Source: Chloroflexota bacterium
GTDB taxonomy: Bacteria; Chloroflexota; Dormibacteria; Dormibacterales; Dormibacteraceae
Assembly (NCBI GenBank): GCA_005882135.1
Contig: VBDR01000026.1
Span: forward strand, 29,582 to 93,581
Reading direction: 5' to 3'
DNA: 64,000 bases
In this document: one piece after another, positions 51,741-60,682 of the stretch
Numbering within the stretch: position 1 is the first letter of the stretch
Layout of the letters: every line of letters begins with the position of its first letter
Notes under the pieces: model-generated
Seen by the model: the letters and a program-made list of their open reading frames with translations, nothing else
Told to the model about the DNA's origin: nothing
Database searches by the model: none
Made by a program: the position numbers and the translations under genes

Positions 51741-53011
51741 TCGAGGCATCGGTGCGCTGGCTCTCGGCCTCGGACGCGTCTCAGAGGGTGGGCGCCGGCA
51801 ACCTCAAGCCTCAAGAGGTGGTCGATGCACATCTCGACGCGATCGATCGTTTCGATTCACGCGTTCACGCGTACATCCACGTCGACCACGGCGCCCGTTC
51901 GTCGTCCGGCGTGACGCTGGCAGTGAAGGACAGCCAGCCGGTGGCGGGCATGCCTTACACGTACGGTACGTCGTCGTGGCGCGACAGGATCGCCAACCAG
52001 GACGCGGTGCCCGTCGCACGAGCCAGGGCGGCCGGGATGGCGATCCTCGGCAAGACCAACCTCCCCGAGCTGGCCGCGTCGATCGGGACCACGAACATGA
52101 TCTTTCCCGCGACCCAGAATCCCTGGCGTGACGGCATCACCCCCGGCGGCTCGAGCGGCGGCAGCGGAGCGGCGGTCGCGGCCGGGATGGCGTCGGTGGC
52201 GTTGGGCGGCGACACCGGCGGATCGATACGCATTCCCGCCTCGTGCTGCGGCGTCGTCGGCCTGCGACCGACCCCGGACCGCGTGCCTTCTGAGGAAGTC
52301 GACGTCACGGTGCTGCAGTCGAGAGGCCCGATGACGCGCACGGTCGCGGACGCGAGGCTCCTGTTTTCGGTGATGACCGCGACCCGGCCGAACGGAGCTT
52401 CGGCGAAGCGGCGATTCCTGGTCGGCACCGCATACGCCGGCGCTGACCCGGGGTGTCAGGAAGCCTGCCGTCGCGCCGCGACGGCTCTCGAAGAGGCTGG
52501 GCATGAGATCGAAGAGATCAGGTGGAATCCCGGACCCGTGACTGAGGGATACGGTGTCGTGCGGCGCGCGAGCATGGCGAGCTTCCCCGCCGACCTATCG
52601 ACGTTCGGACCCGGCATTCGCAAGCTCGCCGAAGAGGGCCGCAGCCTCACCGCGATGGAGTATTTCCGCGCGTTTGAGTCGGCGACGGAGGCGGCGAATC
52701 TCGCCGTTGCCGTCCCCCTTCAAACGCGCTACGACTTCCTGCTCACGCCGACCCTGGGCCTTCTCCCCATGGCGATCGAGAGGGTGCCGCCGTTTCTCGG
52801 CGACGAGTGGGCGCGCTACGTCCAATTTGTGCTGCCCGTCACATTCGCGCGCACGCCGGCGATCTCCATCCCGGCTGGATTACATGACGGTTTGCCGGTG
52901 GGGGTGCAGCTGGTGGGGCGATTTGCTCAGGAGTATGAGCTGCTCGACTTCGCCGAAGACCTGGAGCGGATGCCGGGGTTTGGGTTCCAGCGTCCTCCTG
53001 GTCTGGATTGA
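51737..53011 (+). CDS. Amidase signature-family hydrolase
   Basis: Ser-cisSer-Lys amidase. GVTLAVKDSQPVAG has the catalytic Lys, TPGGSSGGSGAAVAAG the cis-Ser region and GGDTGGSIRIPASCCGVVGLRPT the nucleophile Ser. Length is 424 aa. GTG 51737 is coupled to the nucleosidase gene; the next gene, a ring-opening amidohydrolase, starts 18 bp later. In s-triazine degradation AtzD is followed by amidase-signature enzymes (AtzE, AtzF). By the same logic this one may cleave the ring-opened product (for example ureidomalonate to malonate plus urea). Inference from context. Confidence 0.87.
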   Translation: MIEASVRWLSASDASQRVGAGNLKPQEVVDAHLDAIDRFDSRVHAYIHVDHGARSSSGVTLAVKDSQPVAGMPYTYGTSSWRDRIANQDAVPVARARAAGMAILGKTNLPELAASIGTTNMIFPATQNPWRDGITPGGSSGGSGAAVAAGMASVALGGDTGGSIRIPASCCGVVGLRPTPDRVPSEEVDVTVLQSRGPMTRTVADARLLFSVMTATRPNGASAKRRFLVGTAYAGADPGCQEACRRAATALEEAGHEIEEIRWNPGPVTEGYGVVRRASMASFPADLSTFGPGIRKLAEEGRSLTAMEYFRAFESATEAANLAVAVPLQTRYDFLLTPTLGLLPMAIERVPPFLGDEWARYVQFVLPVTFARTPAISIPAGLHDGLPVGVQLVGRFAQEYELLDFAEDLERMPGFGFQRPPGLD

Positions 53012-53029
53012 ATGCCTGGAGGTGAGCGG

Positions 53030-54169
53030 ATGAAGGTTCAGCGCGTCGAAATGTTCGTCTGCCCCTCCGCCACCCCGGCGGATACGTCAGGCCTCCAGCA
53101 GCTCGCCAACTCAGGAAAGATCAAACCGGACACGCTGGTCGCGCTGGTCGGCAAGACCGAGGGCACAGGAGCGCACGACGACTGGGGCCGCGTGTGGGCC
53201 GATGTGGCGCTCCGCGAGTGGACCGCGCGGTTTCTCGGCATCCCGACAGACGAGGTCGCGAAGCATGTCATCTTCGTCCTCTCCGGCGGTTGCCCCGGCG
53301 TGATCACGCCGCACATCGCGGCTGTGACGCGCGAATGGGTGGAGGCTCCCGATCGCGGCCGCGACGACGACAAGCGGCTCGTGGTCGGCCGGGCAGGCTC
53401 GGACGCGATCGCCCCGGAGGAGGTCGGCCGGATGGGCATGATCCGCAAGGTCGCCGTAGCCACGCAGCGCGCGATGACCGACGCGGCACTGAACGATCCG
53501 CAGGATGTCCACCTCGTGATGGTCAAGGTGCCCGGCTTGACCACCGGGAGCATCAAGGACGCCGAATCTCGCGGCAAGACGGTCGTCTCGCACGACCTCA
53601 CGTTCGGCCCTGAAGGCGCGGGTGCGTACGCGAATGATGCGGCGGCGCTGGGGGTGGCGATGGCGCTGGGCGAGGTCCCTGAGTCATCGCTTTCAGATGA
53701 CGTGGTCAGGCGCAACTGGGATCTCTATTCAGAGGTTGCGATGACGTCGTCCGGAGGCGAGAAGCGTCACGGCGAGGTGGTTGTCTTCGGCAACTCGAAT
53801 AATTCGCAAAGCCCGCTCCGCATCGGCCACTCGGTGACGCGCGACTTCATCGACGCGGAGGGCGTGCGGAACGCACTTCGTTCGGCCGGCTTGCGCTTCA
53901 AGGAGGGCTTGCCGGACGAGGCCGACCTGCCGCGTCTGGTCCACGTGTTCGCCAAGTCGGTCATCCCCGGCAGCGACCAGGTGCGCGGGCAGCGGATCAC
54001 GCTGCTCGACGACGCCGACGCCTACCAGATCGGGAAGGCGCTGGGCGGGATGCTGGTCGCGTCGGTGACAGGCCGGACCACCAACTACGTGAGTGGAGGG
54101 GAACGCAACTCCCACCAGGGCCCGCCGGGAGGCAACATCGTGGCCGCGGTCGTGAGGGCCGAGGCCTGA
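53030..54169 (+). CDS. Ring-opening amidohydrolase (barbiturase / cyanuric acid hydrolase family)
   Basis: Member of the small AtzD/TrzD/barbiturase family, which opens cyclic imides by adding water. Three homologous repeats are visible, with TLVALVGKTEGTGAHDD, HVIFVLSGGCPGVITPH, VHLVMVKVPGLTTG, AMTSSGGEKRHGEVVVFGNS and YVSGGERNSHQGPPGGN. These carry the paired Ser and Lys residues of the three-fold active site. At 379 aa it is near full length. ATG 53030 has GGAGG 7 nt upstream. The uracil-type permease and cytosine-deaminase-like genes nearby favour barbiturate as substrate; cyanurate is not excluded. Confidence 0.88.
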   Translation: MKVQRVEMFVCPSATPADTSGLQQLANSGKIKPDTLVALVGKTEGTGAHDDWGRVWADVALREWTARFLGIPTDEVAKHVIFVLSGGCPGVITPHIAAVTREWVEAPDRGRDDDKRLVVGRAGSDAIAPEEVGRMGMIRKVAVATQRAMTDAALNDPQDVHLVMVKVPGLTTGSIKDAESRGKTVVSHDLTFGPEGAGAYANDAAALGVAMALGEVPESSLSDDVVRRNWDLYSEVAMTSSGGEKRHGEVVVFGNSNNSQSPLRIGHSVTRDFIDAEGVRNALRSAGLRFKEGLPDEADLPRLVHVFAKSVIPGSDQVRGQRITLLDDADAYQIGKALGGMLVASVTGRTTNYVSGGERNSHQGPPGGNIVAAVVRAEA

Positions 54170-54196
54170 ACCGCGGTCAGGCTGTGGTGAAGATCA

Positions 54197-56539
54197 CTAC
54201 GTCGGGTGGGCCCTAGAAAGCTCGTAGAGCTTCAGAGGTGAGAGCGGCATCTCAGTGATCGGCACGCCGAGCGCCTCTTCGATCGCCGACCCGATCACCG
54301 CCCCGACCGGGATCACCCCGGCCTCTCCCGCCCCCTTCACGCCTAGCGGATTCAGGGGCGACGGCGTCTCGATGTGGTCGATCTCGATGGCCGGGATCTC
54401 AGTTGCGTAAGGCATCAAGAATTCCATGAACGAGGCGTTGCGCAGCTGGCCGTCCTCGTCGTACGCAAGCCGCTCGTAGAAGGCGCCCGCGATCCCCTGC
54501 GCGACCCCACCCTCGATCTGGCCCTGGAGAACGAGCGGGTTGATGACGCGGCCACAGTCGTGCACGACCACGTATTTGAGGATCTCGAGGCGGAATGTCT
54601 TGGGGTCGACTCGCACGTACGCCGCGTGGCAGCCTGACGCCCACGTCGAGCCGGGAGGGCTGTAGTAGCCGGTCGCCTCGAGGCCGGGCTGCTCTCCATC
54701 CTGAAGCGGCGGACCCGGGCGCGGTTTAGCGGCGAACTGGGTCGCCGCCTCGGTGCCCCCGCCGAATGCATAGCGCACCGGGTTGGAGAGGACCGCCACG
54801 GCGCCGAGCGGCATGCCGCGATCGGGAGACCCCTTGACGCGAACGCGACCGCCGGCGAGCTCCAGGTCGGCGGGGTCCGCCTCGAGGTGATCGGCCGCGA
54901 TCTGCCTGGCCTTGTCGGCGACCATGCGCGCCGCGACATGCATCGCGTTGCCCGCCGTGACGGCGCCCCGCGAGGCGAAGGTTCCCACTCCCCACGGGAA
55001 GCGCCGCGTGTCGCCGCTGGTGATCTCGACATCCTTCACGTCGACGCCGAGCTCGTCGGCCACGACCTGGGCCCATACCGTGGCGTGGGCCTGGCCCTGA
55101 TTCGGGATTCCGGTCGCGGCCACCACCTTCCCCGACACCAGGACCTGGACATGCGCGCCTTCATACGGGCCGACGCCGGTGCCCTCGACGTAGATGCCGA
55201 TGCCCATGCCGACGTGGTCGCCGGCCGGCTTCGGGCCCAGCAGCGCGATCGCCTTGTCGAGCAGCACCGGGTAGTTGCCGCTGTCGTAAACCACCGTGTT
55301 GCCGTCCTGCCAGGCGACGCCAACATCGTATGGAAAGTCGCCGGCCTGGATCAGGTTGCGGCGCCGCACCTCGATGCGATCGATGCCGAGGTCCGCCGCG
55401 ATCGCGTCGAGCGTGCGCTCCATCACGAAGCATGCGTGCGGCCGGCCCGCGCCGCGATAAGGCGAAGTCGGAACGGCGTTCGTGTACAGGTCGCGAAACC
55501 GGACACGGTAGTTGGGGATGCGGTACGGCCCGGGCACCTGGGCAGACGTGATGATCGGCAGGATGATTCCGTAAGGCGTGTACGCGCCGCCGTCGTGGAG
55601 GAAGTCGTCCTGCAAGGCGAGCAGACGGCCTTCGTCATCAAACCCGACCTCGACCTCGTGCACCTGGCCGCGCTCCTGGTTGACGGCGGTGAAGTGCTCC
55701 TGCCGGTCCTCGGTCCACTTCACGGGGCGTCCGAGCTGCATCGCCGCGTAAGGCACGAGGAGCTCGTCAGGGTAGAACAGCATGATCTTGGGTCCGAAAC
55801 CGCCGCCCACGTCGGGGGCGATGACGTCGACGCTCGACTCGGGCAGGCTGAAAAGCACCGCCAGGCCGCCGCGGATCGAGGTCGGCGACTGGGTCGAGTC
55901 GTAGACCGTGAGCCTGTGCTCGTCGGACGACCAGCGCGCCCACACGGCGCGCGCCTCCATCGGGCTTGCAGCCCCGCGTTCGTAGCGAAAGCGCAGCCGC
56001 TTACGGCGCGGCGCCGCGGCCATGGCCGCGTCCACGTCGCCAACCTCCTGCAGCATCTCCGCGGCGATGTTGCCGGGCACATCGCTGTGCACCAGATGCT
56101 CGGCGCGCGCGGCCACCTCGGGCGTGATCACGACCGGCAGCGGCTCGTACTCGACCTGCACGAGCTCGGCCGCGTCTTCGGCCAGGTACCTGTTTTCCGC
56201 GACCACGAATGCGACCGCCTCGCCCGAGTAGCGCACGATGTCCGATGCGAGGCAGCGCTGCGTGCGGCCGTGCGTCAGGTTGGGATGCGGGATCAGGAGC
56301 GGGAGGTCCACACCCCCAAACGGGAGATCGGCGGCCGTGTAGACGGCGACCACGCCGGGCATCGCGCGCGCGGCGGCAGCATCGATCGATGTGATTATTC
56401 GCGCATGCGCATACGGCGAGCGCACGAAACAGCACTCCAGCGCGTCTTCGCCGATATCGTCGGTGAAGCGGCCATGACCGCGGAGCAGACGGTCATCCTC
56501 GACGCGCTGCACGGGGGCGCCGAACCAACGTGTGGTCAC
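54197..56539 (-). CDS. Molybdenum hydroxylase large subunit (xanthine dehydrogenase/CoxL family)
   Basis: Molybdopterin-binding subunit of an XDH-family hydroxylase (780 aa). An a/b hammerhead domain (VEDDRLLRGHGRFTDDI) is followed by Mo-cofactor domains with DVGGGFGPKIMLFYPDE, PYRGAGRPHACFVMERTLD, TGIPNQGQAHATVWAQV, VVHDCGRVINP and GVKGAGEAGVIPVGA (catalytic Glu). The loop reads PYRGAGR, not the AYxCSFR loop of CO dehydrogenase, so it is not an aerobic CO dehydrogenase; it fits xanthine dehydrogenase-like hydroxylases of N-heterocycles. The GTG start overlaps the 2Fe-2S gene by 4 bp. Candidate uracil dehydrogenase from context. Confidence 0.88.
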   Translation of the reverse strand: MTTRWFGAPVQRVEDDRLLRGHGRFTDDIGEDALECCFVRSPYAHARIITSIDAAAARAMPGVVAVYTAADLPFGGVDLPLLIPHPNLTHGRTQRCLASDIVRYSGEAVAFVVAENRYLAEDAAELVQVEYEPLPVVITPEVAARAEHLVHSDVPGNIAAEMLQEVGDVDAAMAAAPRRKRLRFRYERGAASPMEARAVWARWSSDEHRLTVYDSTQSPTSIRGGLAVLFSLPESSVDVIAPDVGGGFGPKIMLFYPDELLVPYAAMQLGRPVKWTEDRQEHFTAVNQERGQVHEVEVGFDDEGRLLALQDDFLHDGGAYTPYGIILPIITSAQVPGPYRIPNYRVRFRDLYTNAVPTSPYRGAGRPHACFVMERTLDAIAADLGIDRIEVRRRNLIQAGDFPYDVGVAWQDGNTVVYDSGNYPVLLDKAIALLGPKPAGDHVGMGIGIYVEGTGVGPYEGAHVQVLVSGKVVAATGIPNQGQAHATVWAQVVADELGVDVKDVEITSGDTRRFPWGVGTFASRGAVTAGNAMHVAARMVADKARQIAADHLEADPADLELAGGRVRVKGSPDRGMPLGAVAVLSNPVRYAFGGGTEAATQFAAKPRPGPPLQDGEQPGLEATGYYSPPGSTWASGCHAAYVRVDPKTFRLEILKYVVVHDCGRVINPLVLQGQIEGGVAQGIAGAFYERLAYDEDGQLRNASFMEFLMPYATEIPAIEIDHIETPSPLNPLGVKGAGEAGVIPVGAVIGSAIEEALGVPITEMPLSPLKLYELSRAHPT

Positions 56540-57021
56540 TCGGCCCCATCCCGGCGCTTCCCCACAAGTGGGGAAGACAGCGCTGCGGCTCGGAGCACCG
56601 AGCGCCGGATCGACGCATAGCCCGTGCAGCGGCACAGGTTGCCCGCGATACCTTCCTCGATCTCCTGCGCTGAAGGACTGGGATGCTGCGCGAGCAGGCC
56701 GACGACGGACATCACGAACCCCGGCGTGCAGAACCCGCACTGCAGGCCGTGGCATTCGTGGAACGCCTGCTGCACGGGATGCAGCGGGGCCTGGTCGCGG
56801 GCGAGGCCTTCGATGGTCGTCACCTCATGACGCTCGGCCTGGACCGCGAGCATCAGGCACGACCGCACCGGCGCACCGTCCAGCAGAACCGTGCAGCAGC
56901 CACATACGCCGTGCTCGCAGCCGACGTGCGTCCCGGTCAGGCCGAGATCGTGGCGGAGATGGTCCGAGAGGAGGCGGCGCGGATCGGTCGGCGCCGGGTG
57001 ACTGACGCCGTTGACCTTCAT
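56536..57021 (-). CDS. Molybdenum hydroxylase 2Fe-2S subunit (CoxS type)
   Basis: Small electron-transfer subunit (161 aa). The first cluster is plant-ferredoxin type ([22 protein letters not shown]) and the second follows ([12 protein letters not shown] and NLCRCTGY). Start ATG 57021 overlaps the FAD-subunit stop as ATGA, and the stop overlaps the large-subunit GTG. The last 20 residues are encoded by a short sequence with a CTTCCCCAC/GTGGGGAAG palindrome akin to the dispersed repeat of the window, suggesting that a repeat insertion extended the tail. Confidence 0.92.
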   Translation of the reverse strand: MKVNGVSHPAPTDPRRLLSDHLRHDLGLTGTHVGCEHGVCGCCTVLLDGAPVRSCLMLAVQAERHEVTTIEGLARDQAPLHPVQQAFHECHGLQCGFCTPGFVMSVVGLLAQHPSPSAQEIEEGIAGNLCRCTGYASIRRSVLRAAALSSPLVGKRRDGAE

Positions 57022-57770
57022 GCGGCGAAGGCCTTCTCCGTCAGGACGCGGACGAGGTGCATCCGGAAGTCGGGCGTGGCCTCGAGATCGCCACTTGGCT
57101 GGAGGCCATGGGTCGGGTCGCGGCGATCTGCCAGCACTGGCCTCGACGCGACACCGAACAAGGCGAGCGCGTCCCCAGCGCGAACAACGCCCGCGAGAGC
57201 AAAGTCGCCGTGGCGGCGTGACTCCTCGAGGATCGCCGAAGGTCCGCTGAAGGCTGGAAACCACGCCTCGGCCAGCAGCTCGTCGGCGGCGAGCGACGTC
57301 TCGAAGACGCCTGTGAACAGCTGGTCGGCTGCGATCACTCGCTGCGTGCGCCGAGACACGACGGTCACATTCCCGCCCAGCGCAAGCAGTATCGCCGGCA
57401 GCTCCGAGGCCGGGTCCGCGTGGGCGAGGCTGCCGCACACCGTGCCACGGTTGCGGATGACGCGATGAGCGACGAGTCTCATGGCATCCTTCAACAGAGG
57501 ACAGATGCGCGCGATCAGCTCCGAGTCCTCCACCGCGGCCTGGCGCGCCAGCGCCTGCACCGCGACACCCCCATCTCTCTCATAGATCCGGTCCAGCCCA
57601 TCGATGCGATTGATGTCGATCAGATGCGCCGGCCGGGCGAGGCGGAAGTTCAACAGCGGCACCAGCGACTGGCCGCCCGCCAGCACCTTCGCTTCCTCCA
57701 GCGAGCCCAGCAACGAGCAGGTCTCATCGACGGAGGTTGGCGCGTGATACTCGAACGGCGGCGGCTTCAC
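57018..57770 (-). CDS. Molybdenum hydroxylase FAD subunit (CoxM type)
   Basis: VAO-fold FAD subunit passing electrons from the iron-sulfur subunit to a quinone or oxygen. AKVLAGGQSLVPLLNFRLARPAHLIDIN and VIRNRGTVCGSLAHADPASELPAILLAL bind FAD. A C-terminal domain follows. Length 250 is about 40 residues shorter than usual CoxM; the region after RRHGDFALAGVVRAGDAL is contracted. The gene order M-S-L is the common CoxMSL order on the minus strand. It follows the cyclase gene by 5 bp. Confidence 0.88.
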   Translation of the reverse strand: MKPPPFEYHAPTSVDETCSLLGSLEEAKVLAGGQSLVPLLNFRLARPAHLIDINRIDGLDRIYERDGGVAVQALARQAAVEDSELIARICPLLKDAMRLVAHRVIRNRGTVCGSLAHADPASELPAILLALGGNVTVVSRRTQRVIAADQLFTGVFETSLAADELLAEAWFPAFSGPSAILEESRRHGDFALAGVVRAGDALALFGVASRPVLADRRDPTHGLQPSGDLEATPDFRMHLVRVLTEKAFAA

Positions 57771-57775
57771 TCGGA

Positions 57776-58555
57776 CTACTCAAGCATCGCGACGGCGCGG
57801 CACAGCGCGGCCTCGCCGCCCTGAAAGCGCCATGGGAAGCACCCGAAAAGCACCTTTCGATCGAGCACCTCGTCCAGCTGCCCGCCGAGATTTTCGATGT
57901 GGACCACGTCGTGTGGAAAGAGCAGCGTGTGCATGATCTGGTAGTCGGCCTTCGGAAAGATTTCGTCGAGGCTGCGGCCGAGTTTTTTCTCCGCCTCCTC
58001 CGCCTCATCGGCGCGGATGCGACGGATGACAGTGTTCATCGGATGGTCAGCGCTGCCGGCATCGATCGCGATCCACCTCACGCCACGCTTCAGCACCCAC
58101 TCCGCGAAATCGCGGGTGGGCCCGGGATGGCGGATGAAATATCTGGTCTCATCCACCCGCGAGCGGTCGGTCCAGTTCTCGGGGTAGTAGCGGTGATAGC
58201 CGGTGCGGATGACGAGGATGTCGCCGTGCTCGATCTTGAGCCCGGTGTCCCTCTCCCAACGCTCGAAGTGCTCCGGTCCGTAAATGTCGTAATCGCCCAC
58301 GCCCATGCGCTGGAGGTCGACCACGCAGGCCGTACCGACGAGGAAATCGAGCGGCAGGTCGCCGATGAACTTGCCACCGGTCATGAAATGCGCCGGTGCG
58401 TCCAGGTGCGTGCTCACGTGAAGCGTCATCGTGATCTCCTGGCCGCCAGCGCGATCGAAAGCGAGGTGCTTGATCCACTTGATCTCGGGCCCTGGATACC
58501 CCGCAAAGGCGGGTGTATGAAGCGAGAAGTCCTGTGTGAGGTCGAGGAATCTCAT
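57776..58555 (-). CDS. Cyclase-family metal hydrolase (kynurenine formamidase-like)
   Basis: Mn/Zn-dependent hydrolase of the cyclase family (259 aa). LHVSTHLDAPAHFMTGG is the HxGTHxDxPxH-type metal motif (with Ser for Gly). LVIRTGYHRYY and IAIDAGSADHPMNT follow. Family members hydrolyse N-formylkynurenine, isatin or cyclic imides. ATG 58555 overlaps the ligase stop. A longer upstream reading is antisense-like and lacks motifs. In the cluster it could open or hydrolyse an amide intermediate, an alternative to the amidase for ureidomalonate. Confidence 0.83.
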   Translation of the reverse strand: MRFLDLTQDFSLHTPAFAGYPGPEIKWIKHLAFDRAGGQEITMTLHVSTHLDAPAHFMTGGKFIGDLPLDFLVGTACVVDLQRMGVGDYDIYGPEHFERWERDTGLKIEHGDILVIRTGYHRYYPENWTDRSRVDETRYFIRHPGPTRDFAEWVLKRGVRWIAIDAGSADHPMNTVIRRIRADEAEEAEKKLGRSLDEIFPKADYQIMHTLLFPHDVVHIENLGGQLDEVLDRKVLFGCFPWRFQGGEAALCRAVAMLE

Positions 58556-60057
58556 GACGCCGGCGACGTCAGCTCCGAGCGCTGCACCTTGCCCATCGCG
58601 TTGCGGGGCAGCTTGTCCACGATGATCACCCGCTTCGGACATTTGTAGGCCGCGAGCTGCTCATGGGCGAACTCGATGAGCTCGCTCTCGACCAGGGGCT
58701 TCGACCCTGACGGCACGACGAAGGCGGTGACCTCCTCGCCCCATTTGTCGCTGGGCACGCCCGCGACCGCGACCTCGAGCACCGCGGGATGCGCCTCCAG
58801 CACCAGCTCCACCTCACGGGGATAGACGTTGAAGCCTCCGGTGATGATCAGCTCCTTGATGCGGCCACGGATCGCGAGCGTGCCGTCCTCCCCGATCTCA
58901 CCAATGTCGCCCGTGCGGAAGAAGCCTTCCGGAGTGAACGCCTCGCTCGTTGCTTGGGGATTGCGCCAGTAACCCCCGAAGACCTGGCCGCCCTTGAGCA
59001 GCACCTCGTCAAGCTCGCCAAGCCTCACCTCGACTCCGGGAAATGCGTAACCCACGCGACCTGGCTGACGCGGGCCGTCGTATGGATTGGTGACCACGAT
59101 GCCACCCTCCGTGATGCCGTAGCGCTCGACCGGCGCCTGGCCGAGAAGGCGTTTGCATCGATCGAAGAGCGCGGGCGGCAGCGGCGCCGATCCACAAACG
59201 AAAACTCGTACGCCCGAGAGGTCGGCCGGATGATCCTCGAGCCAGTCGCAAAGCCCCTGGTACATCGACGGGACCCCAAAGAACATCGTCCCGCGCCGAT
59301 CATCCTCGCGCGTCAGCTCGGCCACCACCGCATGCGGCCCGAACGGCAACAGCGTTGCGCTGGCCCCACTGAGCAGGGTCCCATGCAGGCCCATGCCAAG
59401 GCCGTGCAGATGGAAAAGCGGCAAAGCGTGAACGAGGACGTCGCGCGAGCTCCAGCGCCAGACCTCGATCGCACCGCGGCCCTGGGCGAGGAAGTTGCCG
59501 TGGTCGAGAAGCGCCCCCTTTGGCCGTCCGGTGGTGCCGGACGTGTAGAGGATGGCGGCCGGGCTTTCGGGTGTGAGCCTGGGCATCGGCGGCGCATCGC
59601 CGCGCGGCAGGTCTTCAATCGGGACGACTCTGTATCCGAGCTTCTGCACGGTTTCCGCGCGCGGGCCGTCCGCGATGACAAGCACCGGCTCCGAGTCGTG
59701 CAGGATGTGCTCCGCCTCGGCGGAGTGGTAGTCCGGATTCATCATCACCGCGCATCCACCGGCGCGCTGGACGCCGAGGTACGCGATCACCCATTCGAGC
59801 GAGTTGGCCGCATAGATTGCAATCCGATCGGCGGCTTTGACGCCTTCGCGTCCCAGCCCACCGGCGACGTGACCTGCCTTGGCGCGTAGCTCGTCTCGAG
59901 TCAGCGTACGCTCGCCGAACTGAAGAACCACATCCCTGCCCGGCATGAGGAGGTCCTCGGGCAGGTTGCCGGCGCGGAGCTTGCGGCGGAGCTCGTCCTG
60001 CGCCGTCGCGGACCCGGCGCTACCACTGCGCGGGGACCTCACGCGGTTACACGCCAC
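58552..60057 (-). CDS. AMP-forming acyl-CoA synthetase (malonyl-CoA synthetase-like)
   Basis: ANL-superfamily ligase activating a carboxylate to a CoA thioester. AILYTSGTTGRPKGALLDHGN (P-loop), HALPLFHLHGLGMGLHGTLLSG, VPSMYQGLCDWLE, ERYGITEGGIV, FFRTGDIGEIGEDGTLAIRGRIKELI (A8 region) and LPRNAMGKVQRSEL (catalytic Lys) are all present. The ALPLFHLHGL and LPRNAMGKVQR runs resemble MatB malonyl-CoA synthetases. Length is 501 aa from GTG 60057; GTG 60042 or ATG 59946 are other starts. Malonate would be the last product of oxidative pyrimidine breakdown, so this specificity fits the cluster, but it is inferred. Confidence 0.82.
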   Translation of the reverse strand: MACNRVRSPRSGSAGSATAQDELRRKLRAGNLPEDLLMPGRDVVLQFGERTLTRDELRAKAGHVAGGLGREGVKAADRIAIYAANSLEWVIAYLGVQRAGGCAVMMNPDYHSAEAEHILHDSEPVLVIADGPRAETVQKLGYRVVPIEDLPRGDAPPMPRLTPESPAAILYTSGTTGRPKGALLDHGNFLAQGRGAIEVWRWSSRDVLVHALPLFHLHGLGMGLHGTLLSGASATLLPFGPHAVVAELTREDDRRGTMFFGVPSMYQGLCDWLEDHPADLSGVRVFVCGSAPLPPALFDRCKRLLGQAPVERYGITEGGIVVTNPYDGPRQPGRVGYAFPGVEVRLGELDEVLLKGGQVFGGYWRNPQATSEAFTPEGFFRTGDIGEIGEDGTLAIRGRIKELIITGGFNVYPREVELVLEAHPAVLEVAVAGVPSDKWGEEVTAFVVPSGSKPLVESELIEFAHEQLAAYKCPKRVIIVDKLPRNAMGKVQRSELTSPAS

Positions 60058-60072
60058 ATGCCAAATGACTGA

Positions 60073-60654
60073 TCAGCGCGCGCCGGTAGTCGACGGTCGG
60101 ACGTTGCGGCGGCGCTCCCAGAGCAACATCGCACCCAGCGCCAGCAGCAGGAGCAAGAACGGAACCAGGATCGGGATCAACGCCGACGCGAACGACAGAA
60201 CCGCAGACGACGCATCTTCCAGCAGCGAAAGCGGCGGGCCCAGCAGGCCCATGTTGGCCACAGGACGGATAGCAGCCCGGGTCACGTGCACGGTCGCCGC
60301 CGTACCTCCGCCCGCGAGCACGCTGACGAGCACGGCCAGGCCCGGGTTCACCGAGCTCACGGCTCCGGTCTGAGAGGCAAACAAGATCGCGCCGGCTGCC
60401 GCTGCGACGGGCAGCATCACCGCGTGACCGATCGAGTCGAGCGCCGGCACCTTGTCGACTGTGAACTCGATCACCGCAAGAACCAGCAGCCCGTAGAAGG
60501 CGATATCCGAGCCGAGCGCGTCGTACGGCGGAGCCAGGTGGATCAGGCCCAGCCGCGCCAGCAGGCTGACGATCAGCAGCGGCAGGGTGGCATTGAGCCC
60601 GGTCGCCCCCGCCAATCCGAAAGCCGCCGGCAGCTGGAGGAGCGCTGGGTTCAA
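60073..60654 (-). CDS. DUF4126-family membrane protein
   Basis: 193-residue protein with 4-5 transmembrane helices. GLAGATGLNATLPLLIVSLLARLG and AVIEFTVDKVPALDSIGHAVMLPVAA match the DUF4126 pattern. TTG 60654 with GAGGTGAG just upstream starts it. Placed between permease and acyl-CoA ligase genes on the same strand; role in transport or in the pathway unknown. Confidence 0.72.
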   Translation of the reverse strand: MNPALLQLPAAFGLAGATGLNATLPLLIVSLLARLGLIHLAPPYDALGSDIAFYGLLVLAVIEFTVDKVPALDSIGHAVMLPVAAAAGAILFASQTGAVSSVNPGLAVLVSVLAGGGTAATVHVTRAAIRPVANMGLLGPPLSLLEDASSAVLSFASALIPILVPFLLLLLALGAMLLWERRRNVRPSTTGAR

Positions 60655-60682
60655 CTCACCTCAGTTCTACCACGGCGCTCGG

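Noticed and set aside
54887..56620. 577-codon plus-strand frame opposite the Mo large subunit
   Set aside because: Antisense shadow; the minus strand carries all XDH-family motifs.
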